NCBI RefSeq assembly: GCF_000764305.2
Contig: NW_025931721.1
Coordinates: 6,083 to 70,082 of the forward strand
DNA length: 64,000 nucleotides
Source of the DNA: Hyalella azteca
Lineage: Eukaryota > Arthropoda > Malacostraca > Amphipoda > Hyalellidae
Direction of reading: 5' to 3'
The position numbers were made by a program, and so were the translations under genes. Below the pieces are notes generated by a model. The model was not told the DNA's origin and made no database searches. It was given only the letters and a program-made list of their open reading frames with translations. Numbering within the stretch: position 1 is the stretch's first letter; each line of letters starts with the position of its first letter. Of the stretch, positions 41,796-54,275 are shown piece by piece.

Positions 41796-44091
41796 TGTGG
41801 GTCTGCAAGTTAAAAGTGAAAAATAAATAGACCTATATTACAAAAAGTATGATGCATGTAAATCACAATAATGCATAAGCTCAACATATAATAATATAAC
41901 ACAGGCAAGGCTTACTTTACTTTAGTCATAATAAACATATTTTCCATGTTTATGGAAAACTAAATTTCATAGGCTTTGCAACTTGCAAGGAAGGATTTTC
42001 CCTACTGGTGTCTTAGCAAATCACCTTTTTATGACATACAAAAGTTATATTAAAATAAAAACGTTTTTACTATGTTGAGGTACTTGAAATGTCACAATCA
42101 CATATTTATTGCCCTCCTTTTTTCATAGTTTAAATTGCTCAATTTTATAATAGTTAATTTTGCAGACTGGGAAAAAGATGACAAATTTTCAAAATTTCAG
42201 TTTAGTGTTTCATGGACTTCAAATTTTAAGCAATTTCCCAACAGTTTATATTACTTCTTATAAATTTGACACCTAATAAGCTTAGAAATTTTTTGCATTT
42301 ACATAAAATATTTCATTGATATCTTAATATGTGGTATCATTTTTATAAACTTGAAGTGGAAGCCACAAAATTACATATTTGATTTCATTATTTGAACATG
42401 CTATACAGCCAAAAACATTTTTGTAAATCAAAATCTGAAACTTGTAGCCATGAAATTTCAAAAGAGCTTAAAAAATATAGTTTCTAGGATGCTCCATGAA
42501 ATAGCACTAAAATATTAGTTCAACAATCCAGCAGCCAGCAATGAAAAATACAAAGAAGTAATGCAATTTTGAATACATTGACCCATACATAATTTTACAC
42601 AAAACCAGCTAATTTATTATGTAGCCTCAGTATTAGGCCTTTAATGCCCATTGACAAAATTTTTCTATGTCAAATAGTTTTTGAGTTGTGGGGGTTTTTG
42701 TAAAAAAAACGAAAAGTGGTCTAAGTTACCCCGCCGGTCTAAGTTACCCCATTTTACGGTACATAATATTTTTCAGAATAAAAGTAAAAAAAATCACAAA
42801 TGGCAAAAATTTAATATATAATTGTTTAGAGGAGCAATGATGATTATAAGCACAAGTTGAATAAATTATGTACTATTGATGTGACTTTGACCACAAATCC
42901 ATTGTTTTTACCAGCAATTTTTGGGAAATATTGCCCAATATTCCAGATTGAATTATTAGCAAATTTCAAGAAGCCAAGCTCATATAACTGCAAGAGAATG
43001 CCGACAAAAAATATTTGGGATGCAGATATTTAAGAAGGGAGCATAGTACAGATTTGTAGAATTAATATTTTTCTATGAAAAACTAATTTGCAATCTGATC
43101 TGAAATATTTGACAGAATTCTTCAAAGATCCCAAGTAAGTGTCATGACTCACTACTCCATGATTTTTTTTTTAAATCACAGGCAAAAATGTTATTTTACA
43201 CAAATTTTACTGAAAAAATCAATCAAGGGACATGGAAAGCAGGGTTGGAAAATTTGTTTTTTTGCCAAAATATCATGGCTCCAATCCCATATAATTTCAG
43301 TAGGTATTAAATCTCGCAGCTCAAATGTCATAAATTTTTGTGATTGAAAAAAATCATGGTTCACACTTCACAAACTGTCATTTGATCAAATTAACTTCCG
43401 CAATCTGCACTACTTTACCATTTGTGCCAAAATATCCTGCAGAACGTAATTATTGTAATGCTAACAAGTCAACCTAAAAGTTTCGTTGAAGATAGCGCAT
43501 AGTTGCAGACACGTCAGACTGCATTAACACATGTTCAACTTACAGTAAAGACAAATGTTATTGTTGCTGTTTTGACTGTTTCAGGGTAAAATTAGAGATT
43601 TGGGGAAACATGTGTATGGACATCGTAAATTGATTCACTTCTTGTTAATGGTTTTTCATGGCCAAGATATGGAATTCACGGCTCGAAAAATGGAATCACA
43701 GCTCAAAGAAATGGAAATACAGCTGGCAAAGCCATAAAGCCATAGCTTAAAAAATTCAGTCACGGCTTGCCAAGTAGATATGTTCCATGCCTGCATGGAA
43801 GCACGCAACTTTTCTGTCCTCGCAGGTCTTTTATTACTTATTAGTCTTGTCCACAGGATTCAGTCCAATTTTCCAGTTTGCTTTGTGAGCTGCACTATTT
43901 CTAACAGCACCAACATAAATAACTAGGGCCACAAGATTTCCAACTTGCTAAAATAAGATGATTTTGAAGATTTTTTGATAAAAACTCCTTTTTCAAATAA
44001 AAAGGAGTTTGTATATCATGTATTAAAAAAATTGTTGAGGCAAAGAAAATATCATCTTTGGAAACAAGCATGGAATATACCTTTAGAGCGG
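41796..44091. other. region upstream of eL36 coding exons, no gene recognised
   Basis: It is probably the 5' UTR intron of eL36 for part of its length. Very AT-rich, with no array and no domain-bearing frame. GTCTAAGTTACCCCGCC and GTCTAAGTTACCCCATT are adjacent near 42718-42752, a possible transposon end. Host-intron snoRNAs are plausible but none could be identified by eye. Confidence 0.4.
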
Positions 44092-44470
44092 TAATACTTT
44101 AGATTAAGTGCATCCCAAAAAGGGTGTTTTTTTAATTATATGTTTTTTGGGGTGTAGATTAAGAATCTGAAATCCATTTTTGGCAGTCGGTATTGGAAAT
44201 TTTTAATGGAACCTGTTCCTAACTGGACCTAACCTGCAAGATTTTTGTTGATTGGCTAGGTTTTTCCGGCCGCTGGACGGACTCCAAACATAGAAAAAAC
44301 CTAGCCAATCAACAAAAACCTCGCAGGTTAGGTCCAGTTAGGAACAGGTTCCATTAAAAAATTTTGATGCCGACCACCAAAAACGGATTTCATATTCTTA
44401 ATCTACATCCCAAAAAACATATAATTGAAAAAAAACACCCTTTTTTGGATGCACTTAATCTAAAGTAATA
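44092..44470. mobile_element. foldback MITE, near-complete palindrome
   Basis: TACTTTAGATTAAGTGCATC at the left is inverted as GATGCACTTAATCTAAAGTA at the right, and pairing continues inward through AACCTGTTCCTAACTGGACC / GGTCCAGTTAGGAACAGGTT and CCTAGCCAATCAACAAAAA to a short loop near 44265-44290 (CCGGCCGCTGGACGG). With TA at both ends it could be a Tc1/mariner-type MITE, but only ends and hairpin are seen. No coding sequence. Confidence 0.9.
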
Positions 44471-44561
44471 TCTTTAGAGCTACTGAAACTAAAAGAACTT
44501 TACTGCCATTTTTGGAGCCATGAGATTCCTAGTAGATGGATTATCTCCTAGAATGAGTAGG

Positions 44562-44750
44562 GTAAATGCACCATATTCCAACACTGTGGGTAATTCCAAC
44601 ACCCCTCAACCATTTCCTTTATAATAAGCTTGGTCTTAGTTCCACACATGCGTAGATGGTTGAAATAGTGATGTCATACTTTTGCGTGCAAGATTTCTGC
44701 AAAACACTAGGTCTAGCGTAAAATGTTAATATTCACAGAGCAAAAGTCCA
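44562..44750. mobile_element. fragment of the GGGTAAACGC-ended element
   Basis: GGGTAAATGCACCATATTCC followed by AAGCTTGGTCTTAGTTCCAC and GGTTGAAATAGTGATGTCAT matches 47168 onward. It ends where the non-LTR retrotransposon fragment begins, so it may have been interrupted by it. Confidence 0.75.
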
Positions 44751-44789
44751 AGTCAGCTTAGTGAGAACATCGAAACATATGAAAGTTTA

Positions 44790-46260
44790 TGTTGTGGTTG
44801 TTGTTAATTGCCTGGGACCACTGCTCAGCGGCAGCTCCGGGGGAGGAGGGGGGAGCGGGGGTTCCGCTCCAAGGATGTCGGCGAAGGATGGGAGCAAGGA
44901 GAGGAAAGCCGCAGCCGGTCCAGGGTTAGACCAGAGGTCCAGTGGGGTCAGCGAGGTGGGATGCGAAGGGCAGCTGAAGAGGTGATGGGTGGTGTGGTCT
45001 ATTGTGCCGCACTCAGGGCAGAGTGGGCTGTGCCAATGCGAGCAAGGTACTAATTGAGCCGCGATGAGTGGCCAGAGCGGAGCTGAGAAAGGGCGCTTCT
45101 GGCCACCCTGGGCAGGGACAGCTTGCTGGATGAGACAGTGGGGGCAGGGGTCAGCAGCACCTTGCTGGGAGCTGCTGAGGCCAGGTAGAATGAGACAGAG
45201 GAGCTGTGCAGGGTGCTGAGGGCAGCAGAGTAGGTGTCAGGGGGGGGGGAAGATCCCTCATCCAGCAGGTCAGGTGAGAGACCAAAGGGAGGAAGCGGGA
45301 CTGAAACGTGTGCTTCATGGGACAGGGCCCTGATGTCTGGGTGACAATAGGGTAGCTGGGATGGTGTGGTCAAAGGGCACTGGCAAGGAACTGTGAGCAA
45401 AGTAGAGAGAACAGGTCGGCCATGGGTAAGACCTCAGCTTTGCTGTGCAGGTGGGAAGCGGAAGCCATCAGAAGAGATCCCGTGGCTATGCGTAGGGCAG
45501 TTTTGAATAGTTTGCAGCTTGGAGATTGCTGAGGGAGAGGCGTTGGAGAACCACACTGGGGCAGCGTAGGTGATGAGAGACTTTATAAGACCCTTGAAAG
45601 TCACCAAGAGGGTTTCCTTCTGCTGGCCCTGGCAAGGGATTTGAGTATGTTGAGGCGCAGGCAGGCTCTCTGGCATATAGCAGTGATGTGAGGCAAAAAG
45701 GTCAAGTGGGGGTCAAAAGTGACCCCAAGGATCTTCGGGGTACGACAAAGTGGAAGGTCAGACCCCTCCCAGCTGACATGAGGGTCTGTTTGTGATTGAT
45801 GGGCGTCAGAGGTGAAGAGGGTAGTGTGGGATTTGGGGATAGGCACTGATAACCCCCTTCAAACGAGCCCATGCAGCCACATCGGAGGAGTGGGTTGAGA
45901 GGACTGCAGATGCGTCAGCGATCTGCATGGCCCCCGCAGCGGCAGTGATTTCGTCCGCATATGAGGTGATTAGAGGGGCGGACTGGGGGAAGTATGACAC
46001 ATAGGAGTTGAAAAGGACGGGCGAGATGACGGAGCCTTGTGGAACTCTAGCAAGGACCGGGCGTGGGGAGGAGATGCAGCTGTTGTAGGAGCACCTGGCT
46101 GTCCTGCCTCTGATGTAGCAGATCAGCCAGCGGGTGATATTGGCGTGGAGGGGAGTGGAGGCGATGTGAGAGATGAGCTGGGCATGAGGCACGGTGTCGG
46201 AAGCCTTGCTGAAATCAATGGCCATTGCTATTGTCCTGTTTGGTAGGCAAGGCTGCTTGG
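44790..46260 (-). pseudogene. decayed non-LTR retrotransposon ORF2 (RT region), minus strand
   Basis: Read on the minus strand from about 46225: AIDFSKASDTVPHAQLISHI (RT block A), VPQGSVISPVLFN (block B), then SYADEIT where the catalytic YADD should be; the second catalytic Asp has become Glu. Next, in a shifted frame, come KILGVTFDPHLTFLPHI and, shifted again, LIKSLITYAAPVWFSNASPS, typical of the region after the catalytic core in Jockey/I-like elements. A further segment lies at 45050-45400. At least two frameshifts and the mutated motif mean it is dead. GC content is well above the surroundings, a sign of foreign origin. Confidence 0.88.
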
Positions 46261-46319
46261 AGCCCGTAGCTATGGCCTGGGTTAGAGGGAGTAGGGCAGA
46301 TGTTGTGGAGTGAATAGAG

Positions 46320-46430
46320 ATGCGACGTAAAAAAAAACACTCATGTTTTTTTTAATAAAAAACATCAGCCTAAAAAAAACATGTTTTTTATTGTTTTTTT
46401 TTTTAGAAAAACATAAATAAATGCAAATTA
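46320..46430. repeat. A/T low-complexity tract
   Basis: AACACTCATG and AACATG flanked by long A and T runs (TTTTTTTTAATAAAAAACAT), able to fold back on itself. Confidence 0.7.
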
Positions 46431-46559
46431 ATCCATAATCACTTTACCTGAGGGCCACAGGATGATAGGTGACAGGTCTAAGTGGCTGACTTCCAGATGG
46501 CAGAGATGTCAGCCTTGGCACGGGACAGGTTGAAAAGTTTGGTGAGGTACTGGATGCCT

Positions 46560-47065
46560 CTGGGACCCAGATGACGGAGGTGGAGGATGGAAGGTTGTTA
46601 GTTGGCCTTGCTTTACTCAATAGTAATAAACTGTTTGTGTAGAAAGAACATTATGATTTGAGACTTTTAAATAAGTCTGTGAATATATTAGGAATCCTTT
46701 AAGTATACTTGTATTTGCTGATTTTGAGTGGTATATGAATTAATAGGCAGTTTCAGACACATAAAAACTATTTCCAACACAGGGTGTCGGAATTACGAAT
46801 TATGATTTTGAAGCGCTGTCGGAATTAGTCTCACAATATGCGGCATTTAGTCTCACACAGTATCGGAATTCAGCAATTTTGTAGATTTGAATTCTGAAGG
46901 CTTTTAAATAAATATGGTAACAGTTTGTGACGTTTCATCATTGCCGGCAGCCTGGCGCAGTGTGGTGTTTTGAGAGTGACGTAAACCAATCAGAACTCGA
47001 GTTGTGCATACGGTGATCTATTTATAGCCATTTATTTCTGGCTATGCCTTAAGGTGTTGGCATAG
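46560..47065. mobile_element. partial copy of the GGGTAAACGC-ended element
   Basis: It matches 47410-48060 in order: GGCCTTGCTTTACTCAATAG, GAATATATTAGGAATCC, GTCTCACACAGTATCGGAAT, TTTGTGACGTTTCAT. It lacks the left end and is directly followed by the foldback element at 47066. Confidence 0.8.
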
Positions 47066-49010
47066 TGGCAAACCAGAGATTTTTTAGAATCAGTTCATTT
47101 TCAATTCCCTCATTTACTCAAGATATAAACCATTACTTATGTATGATAATGCTGGTATCCATGATAGGGTAAACGCAGTATATTCCAACATCGTGGGTAA
47201 TTCCGACACCTCTAGTTTTTCCTTTATATTAAGCTTTGTTTTAGTTCCATGCGTTCATTGATGGTTGAAATAGTGACATCATACATTTGCGCGTCAAACT
47301 ACTGTCAAAACACTAGGTCTGGGCCATCTAGCAGGAAAATGTTGAGATCCAAAGAGAGACGGTGCATGCCACCCAATGAGATCATCGAAAAATGTGTCAA
47401 AGTTGACAATTGACCTTGCTCTACCAAATAGTGATAAACAGTTTCTGTAGAAAGAATATTATGGTTTGAGACTTTTAAATACGTCTGTGAATATATTAGG
47501 AATCCTTCAAGTATACTTGTATTTGCTGATTTCAAGTGGTAAATAAATTAATAGATGATTAAGTTGAGAAATGGATTTAGACACATAAACTAATTCCAAC
47601 ACAACTTGAATTGAACACACACAGCTCGTCCCAAGCCGTGTGCAAAAATTTAAAATTTTCTTAATTAAAAGCTTAATAACTGTTAATTAAAAGCCTAATC
47701 AAGTAGTGCTCAATATTCAATAGTGTTCTAATTCAAAGGCATGTCGTATTCCAATACAGCTCACACAGCGATCGGAATTCGAACACGCGGATGTTGGAAT
47801 TACGTATTAGTACAATTTGAAGCACGGTCAGAATATGTCTCACCACGTGCCAAATATAGTCACACACAGTGTCAGAATATAGGGATTTGGTAGGTATGCA
47901 TTCTAAAGGCTTTGAAATAAATATGGCAACATTTTGTGACGTTTCATTGTTGCTGGTGCGTCGCGTGGTTCTGAGAGTCACGTAACGCAAACAGAACTCG
48001 AGTACTGCATATGTTTTTTTTCTTAGTTTTTCATTTCTCGATGCGTCCCTAATGTGTCGGAATATAGGGTAAACGCGGTATATTCCGACACATTAAGGAT
48101 GCATCGAGAAATGAAAAACTATAAAAAAATAACCGTATGCGTTACCCGAGTTCTGTTTGCTTTATGTGACTCGCGAAACACCGTACTACGCGCCAGCAAT
48201 GATGAAACGTCACAAAATGTTGCCTTATTTATTTAAAAGCCTTCAGAATGCAAACCTACCAAATCCCTACATTCCAACACTGTGTGGCAATATTCGGCAT
48301 GTGGTGAGGCATATTCCGTCCTCGCTTCAAATTCTACCGATACGTAATGCCGTCATCCACGTGTTTGAATTCCGTTTGCTGTGTGAGCTGTATTGGAATA
48401 CAACACTGCTTTGAATTAGAAGACTAATGAATATTGAAGACTACTTAATTACGCTTTTAATTTTTGTACATAGCTTGGAATGATCTGTGTGTGTCCAATT
48501 CAAGTTCTGACAGAATTAGTTTTCATGTGTCTAAATCCATTTCTCAACTTAATCATTTTTTAATTTATTTACAAATTGAAATCAGCAAATACAAGTAGGT
48601 ATACTTAAAGGATTCCTAATATATTCACAGACGTATTTAAAAGTCTCAAACCATAATATTCTTCCTATACAAACAGTTATTCACTATTTGGTAGAGCAAG
48701 GTCAACTGTCAAATTTGACACATTTTTCAATGATTTTGCTGGGTAGCGTGCATTGTCTCTCTTTGGATCTCAATATTTTCCTGCTAGATGGCCAAGACCT
48801 AGTGTTTTGGCAGTAGTTCGATGCGCAAATGTATGACGTCACCATTTCAACCATCAACGAACGCATGGAACTAAAACAAAGCTTACCCATGATGTCAGAA
48901 TATACCACGTTTACTCTACTTTACTGGTCTACATATAGGACTCAAAAATGAACTTGAGAAAGTCTAAAAAACTCTCTGTTTTGCCACTATAGATGCCATG
49001 TCAGAATATG
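47066..49010. mobile_element. AGTGGCAAA foldback MITE split by a long palindrome
   Basis: The left half (47066-47167: AGTGGCAAACCAGAGATTTT ... GGTATCCATGATA) and right half (48916-49010: TACTTTACTGGTC ... CTCTCTGTTTTGCCACTAT) together correspond to the intact copy at 49265-49447. The palindrome between them is inserted at TA with TA on both sides. Confidence 0.8.
47168..48915. mobile_element. 1.75-kb palindrome of GGGTAAACGC-ended elements
   Basis: Two arms of about 870 bp are inverted copies around a centre at about 48067-48078. AGTTCCATGCGTTCATTGAT near 47242 pairs with the inverse near 48860, and AATATATTAGGAATCCTT near 47495 with its inverse near 48610. The outer ends are GGGTAAACGCAGTATATTCC and its diverged inverse. 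A further end-like word, GGGTAAACGCGGTATATTCC, sits at the centre. No transposase frame is present. TA at the insertion point suggests a Tc1/mariner-type or similar non-autonomous element. Confidence 0.88.
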
Positions 49011-49059
49011 GTGTGTTTACCCTAGAATCCTACCTTTTTGTTGATAATAATGAATTACC

Positions 49060-49165
49060 AGGCCACAAAATTCCTAATGCAGCTCCAAAATTCCTTAATG
49101 GCCACAAAATCTTGCAGCTCCTATTCTCCTAATGGAGCTGCAAGATTTCACTAATAAGTAGGAAA
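49060..49165. repeat. small hairpin repeat
   Basis: ATCTTGCAGCTCCTATTCTC is followed by its near-inverse CCTAATGGAGCTGCAAGATT, and GGCCACAAAATTCCTAATG recurs just before it. Probably a MITE remnant. Confidence 0.6.
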
Positions 49166-49264
49166 GGTCCAATCAAGAACCTAGGCTAATAGTAATAGTA
49201 GTAGAAAGGAAAACCCATTGACAAACAATAAAAAGAGGCTTCTTTAACCTGCTTGCAACTTGAG

Positions 49265-49447
49265 AACATAGTGACAAACCAGAGATTTTTTAAAATCAGT
49301 TCATTTCTAATTTCCTTATTTATTCAAGACTTAAACCAATTTCTTATATAAGATAATGCTGGTATCCATGATACTTTACTAGTCCACTTATTGGACTCAA
49401 AAATGAACTCAAGGGAGAGTCTAAAAAACTCTCTGCTTTGCCACTAT
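49265..49447. mobile_element. intact AGTGGCAAA foldback MITE (about 183 bp)
   Basis: GACAAACCAGAGATTTTTTA at the left and AAAAAACTCTCTGCTTTGCC at the right form inverted ends, with GGTATCCATGATACTTTACT inside. It serves as the reference for the interrupted copy at 47066-49010. Confidence 0.8.
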
Positions 49448-51574
49448 GCAAGTTGAGAAGTATGCTACAACTGATGGCATCATGGCAGTTCATATCATTT
49501 TACAGGTACAAATTGAATTGAAGTTCAAAATTTTGGTTATAATTCATTAAATAATTATAAATATAATAAGTAATCATTCCAAGGCCGCTTAGCAAGGGCT
49601 GCAAGGCAGAGAATCTTGAGAAATGTTGAATCTCAGTTTCAGTGAAGAAGCGGATTTCAATGTCTCTGAATAAAAATTTTTGTTGATAGAATACTTCATT
49701 AGGCAGCAAACAACGTTCAAATACTTGCGAATCTACGGAATAAACTACAGCAAGATCGTCGAATCTCCATAATTCAATCAGTCAAAATAGGTACGACAAT
49801 TCACTTGAATAAAAAACGGAGAATATCCTGTTTCCAGCTATCGCTAACTTAAAAGAATTTAAATTGGAACATGAAGGTTTAGACGTCGTGTAAAACCTAC
49901 TTGTCAGATAATATATAGTTATTTAAAACTTAATAATCTATTATTCGACACTCACTTCCTAGCGTCCAAACACGATGATGATAGGACTGTTGCCAAACGA
50001 GCAAGTTGTGAATTTCCCACTTTGGTTCAGAATGAAAACAAACAGCCCAAATGTACAACAAATATTTTTGATTTTCTAAGATACTTTCAATTGATTTTCA
50101 GCTGCTAATTTCATCAATGAAGAATAAAGAAATGTAAATGTTTCATTTACACTCGTGAGAAAATATTATATTTAAAAAACTAAAAGGAATCAAATTAAAA
50201 TTCCCGTCACTCCAATAATTGTCGCATGGAGGCAAATTATTTTAGATGTGTTCATATGTCCTTTTATGTTAACGATGAAATTAAGTTTTGTTAATAATAA
50301 AATTACCTACAGCATCCAGACAGCAGCCCCCACCACTACTACACTAGTCTTATGCCTAGCGACCTACATACATACATGTAGAAACTGATTCGTGTAGGAC
50401 ACATTTGTTTAGTATCTCTTCACGCCTCACGTGTTGAATATTTCGATATATTTCCATTCATCAATAACAGGCTATTATACAATACGAATATGCACCTCAT
50501 GACATAAAACAGTTATTCTAACATTTGGCATTACTCACCTTTTTGATGACTCCATGCTTTCTCAGGTGAACTAATAAATGTACACAATTTGAGCGCTACT
50601 GTATGAAAAACTCCGCTTGCAATCTCCAACCTGCAACTGAAACTTGTTCTGGGAAAGAGTACTGAATGACATGCAATCAACAACAATTCGTTAAAAAAAA
50701 ACTTTTGATGGTTAGGTGGCCTATATGTAGGACACCAGGAATAATTGGATTAATGAAAGCATAGTATCTGGAGAAATGTCAAATTAAAATGGCTGAGCAC
50801 CGTAATTTGCTCACCGGGTGCGTTTCAATAGGCGTTATTGAGAGGAATTTTTGAAATTTATTGGCACTGGCAACCACGCTTGTTCTAAGTTCATGCATGT
50901 CCCGTGTAATCTGCTGGGAAGGATTTATGTTAAAAATTACAGGCGCATTCCCTTTGGGCTTAGTGAGTACCATACGTTTTTTCTAGGGTCTAGGCTAACC
51001 CAGATAATAAATCTAAAAGTTTTAGTTAGGTACTCTGCTGTCAAGGGAAGTAATTTCTCAGGTGGATTTTAAATCACACCAATGGAGTGATAGAAATGCG
51101 AAAAATTGCGAACAAAGCCTCCAGAAAAATTAGACGAAATTGAAAAAATCACAAAATATACTTCTGCGTTAAACCACTTCTGGTAGTTGCTTTTCCGAAT
51201 TCATGTCATTTTGAACTGTCCAGAATGACTGTAGAGCAAGTTAAAGGACCTTGTAATATTTAGAAAACTATATAATGGGTTGGATTTTCGGTGCAAAATT
51301 AAACACGGATTTTCATTAATAAGCTAGCATCATAATAGCCCATGTACTAATTACATCATAATAGCCCACATGTAATTAGTACAGGCATCGAGTAGCTGTA
51401 AAATGTGTAAATTTCTCGAGTTTGGCGGAAATCCAAGCCATTTTGCTGGGGCTGTAGTCTGTTAATACCGAATTCAAACCCGACTGACTCCATATGAATG
51501 AATTACTACAATCGCCGCTGATTTGTATAATTTATTTTTTTACATGAGTTTCGATCCTATTTTGTTTTTGGTAG
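49448..51574. other. intergenic DNA, no gene recognised
   Basis: AT-rich. An inverted pair CATCATAATAGCCCATGTAC / CATGTAATTAGTAC lies near 51328-51385. Short frames (for example 50851-51072) show no domain. Confidence 0.4.
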
Positions 51575-52775
51575 CTATTATTTATATAACTTAGAAACGA
51601 TTCCGTCAACATCCATAAAATTACAACAGCAACTGCGCATTTTTAAAGTTAAATTATTTTCCAACTTTGGTTGCCATCCGAGTTAGTGTGCGGCAGTTAT
51701 CCGTTAATTGTACAATTTAGTAACGATCAGAATAACATCCCAGAAATGGTCGCAGCCATTGTGCTAGTGTAAAGTTAGGATATTTCTTGATTTTCAATGA
51801 GATACAAGTTTGTTTACGGAAGATATTGATTAATTGACTAATTATGACACAACTAAACATTATAATGGCATCATAATAGCTACACATGATATACACACAT
51901 ATAAATATATATACTTAAATGTTTTATAAATAAATATTCACGGATTTATAACAGCTTCTTTATAGGTGTGCAATAAACATATTTCTCGAGTTTGGTTGAG
52001 ATCCTATTCACTTGCGTTAGTTATTGGTTATTGTGCAAGCTTTTTAAACAATACATTTCAATTCTTTCCTCATTACTTTTGAAGAAAAAAGTGTTAGCAC
52101 TTTAGATTTTGAACCAAAACGTGAGCCTTTTACTGATAAAGATGAAGAGATTATTTATATAACTTAGAAACGATTCCGTCAACATCCATAAAATTACAAC
52201 AGCAACTGCGCATTTTTAAAGTTAAATTATTTTCCAACTTTGGTTTCAATCCGAGTTAGTGTGCGGCAGTTATCCGTTAATTGTACAATTTAGTAACCAT
52301 CAGAATATTTTATTTTTTTTTTATTTTTTTTTATAATAGAATAATAAGATAGCAGAATAACATCCCAGAAATGGTCGCAGCCATTGTGCTAGTGTAAAGT
52401 TAGGATATTTCTTGATTTTCAATGAGATACAAGTTTGTTTACGGAAGATATTGATTAATTGACTAATTATGACACAACTAAACATTATAATGGCATCATA
52501 ATAGCTACACATGATATACACACATATAAATATATATACTTAAATGTTTTATAAATAAATATTCACGGATTTATAACAGCTTCTTTATAGGTGTGCAATA
52601 AACATATTTCTCGAGTTTGGTTGAGATCCTATTCACTTGCGTTAGTTATTGGTTATTGTGCAAGCTTTTTAAACAATACATTTCAATTCTTTCCTCATTA
52701 CTTTTGAAGAAAAAGTGTTAGCTTTTTATTTGAACCAAAACGTAAGCCTTTTACTGATAAAGATGAAGAGTAATT
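51575..52775. repeat. about 575-bp tandem duplication, second copy with a T-rich insertion
   Basis: TTATTTATATAACTTAGAAA starts both copies (about 51578 and 52152). The homology runs through GATTCCGTCAACATCC, GAAATGGTCGCAGCCATTG and GATAAAGATGAAGAG. Copy 2 has about 45 bp of extra T-rich DNA after CAGAATA (52305-52350) that ends with a repeat of CAGAATA, like a small insertion with a 7-bp target duplication. Confidence 0.95.
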
Positions 52776-53671
52776 TCCAGTAATATGTTGAGAGAAGAAT
52801 CTATGTTACGATCTTAGTCATCTTAGTCTGTTTCAGAAACAAAATATCAACAGATTATATGACCAAAATCTATAAACTTTGCTCCCTGCATTTCATTGCT
52901 CCTCCTCTCATCGTTATAAGGATTGCTAGATGGATTTAAGTCATGATTAAATTGTGTAAAACTCGTTTATCATTTTTTTTGTTAGTTCACAAAATAATAT
53001 GAAAAATTAAGTTCTTTTTTTCAATCAAACATCATTGTGTATGTTGATGTCATTAAAATTACATGCATTTTAGGTTTAGATATAACAATTCAACAGAAAT
53101 GCAACGGTTTACTAGAAAATTACTGCAATATTAGCACGAGTTTTCAAATTTAAACGCCTGCTTTTTTCTTTCAATTCAATATTCACGACTTCCGTCGCAA
53201 AATAAATCTATGAGACTATTTGTGAACCCTGCACGAAAAACGACACAAAAGTATATTGATTAATAAACGATAAAATTGATTAAGTATATTGATTCGATAC
53301 AACTATTAATTAATTGATCTCTGATTGTGTTAATTGTACGTATTTATATTCAATTTCTTTGTGATAATTGGTGTCTGATTGTGTTAATTGTACGTATTTT
53401 TGCTCACCTTTTGTGATATTTTAATTTTTAATTTACGTAATTGTCCGTATTTCTGCCCATTTTTTTGTGACTATGTTGATGCAAACCGATATCAGAAAGA
53501 ACAACTACAAGTTGTTCAACAAGTTAAGTACAACAAGTTACTTAAGAACAACTCTTGTCTGTGCAATATTTTCTGGAGGGCAAATGGCAATAGCGTATTT
53601 TGATGCACCAATAAACTGAAGTAAGGTTGTCAAAGAACGACATTTAATTGCAGCGACTTCCCCGTTATGGC
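52776..53671. other. intergenic DNA, no gene recognised
   Basis: TCTGATTGTGTTAATTGTACG occurs twice near 53320-53395. No gene. Confidence 0.4.
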
Positions 53672-53977
53672 TGCACGGCAGATGGCAAATGCTGCAGGTC
53701 TGATGGACGCGCTCTGCATAAATACAAGTACATAAATTTGGACGCTTAATTACTAATTTAGATAATCGAGTATGTGCCTGCATGAATGAATATTATTCCA
53801 TATATGTATGAGTCACTATCAAAATTAACGACAGATGGCAAACGCTGCAGGTCTGATGGACGCGCTCTCCTTAAATACAAGTATATAAATTAGGACCCTT
53901 AATTACTAATTTAGATAATCGAGTACGTTCCTGCATGAATGAATATTACTCCATATATGTATGAGTCACTATTATAA
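53672..53977. repeat. about 155-bp tandem duplication (two copies)
   Basis: GCTGCAGGTCTGATGGACGC, TTAATTACTAATTTAGATAA and TCCATATATGTATGAGTCAC occur in both copies with about 10% difference. Confidence 0.92.
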
Positions 53978-54275
53978 TTATTTATAAGCGAGTTATCACA
54001 ACACAATTAGTTGCGCTATCATAATTATTTATGAGCGAGTTATCACAACACAATTAGTTGCGCTATCATAATTATTTATGAGCGAGGTAACACAACCCAG
54101 TTAGCATTACTATCATAATTAGTTATGAGCGAGTTAACACAACACAATTATCATCATTATCATAATTAGCTATGAGCGAGTTAACACAACACAATTATCA
54201 TCATTATCATAATTAGCTATGAGCGAGTTAACACAACGCAATTAGCATCACTATCATAATTAGCTATGAGCTTAA
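53978..54275. repeat. about 47-bp minisatellite
   Basis: Six copies of CTATCATAATTATTTATGAG, then CGAGTTATCACAACACAATT, starting directly at the end of the preceding duplication. Confidence 0.92.

Noticed and set aside
41796..43600. snoRNA genes in the presumed eL36 intron
   Set aside because: No convincing C/D or H/ACA box pairs with terminal stems could be picked out by eye.
48157..48414. Open frames inside the palindrome (for example 85 codons at 48157) as a transposase
   Set aside because: No DDE/DDD-type or zinc-binding motifs. The mirrored frame in the other arm (47733-47990) diverges at non-synonymous and synonymous sites alike, so it looks non-coding.
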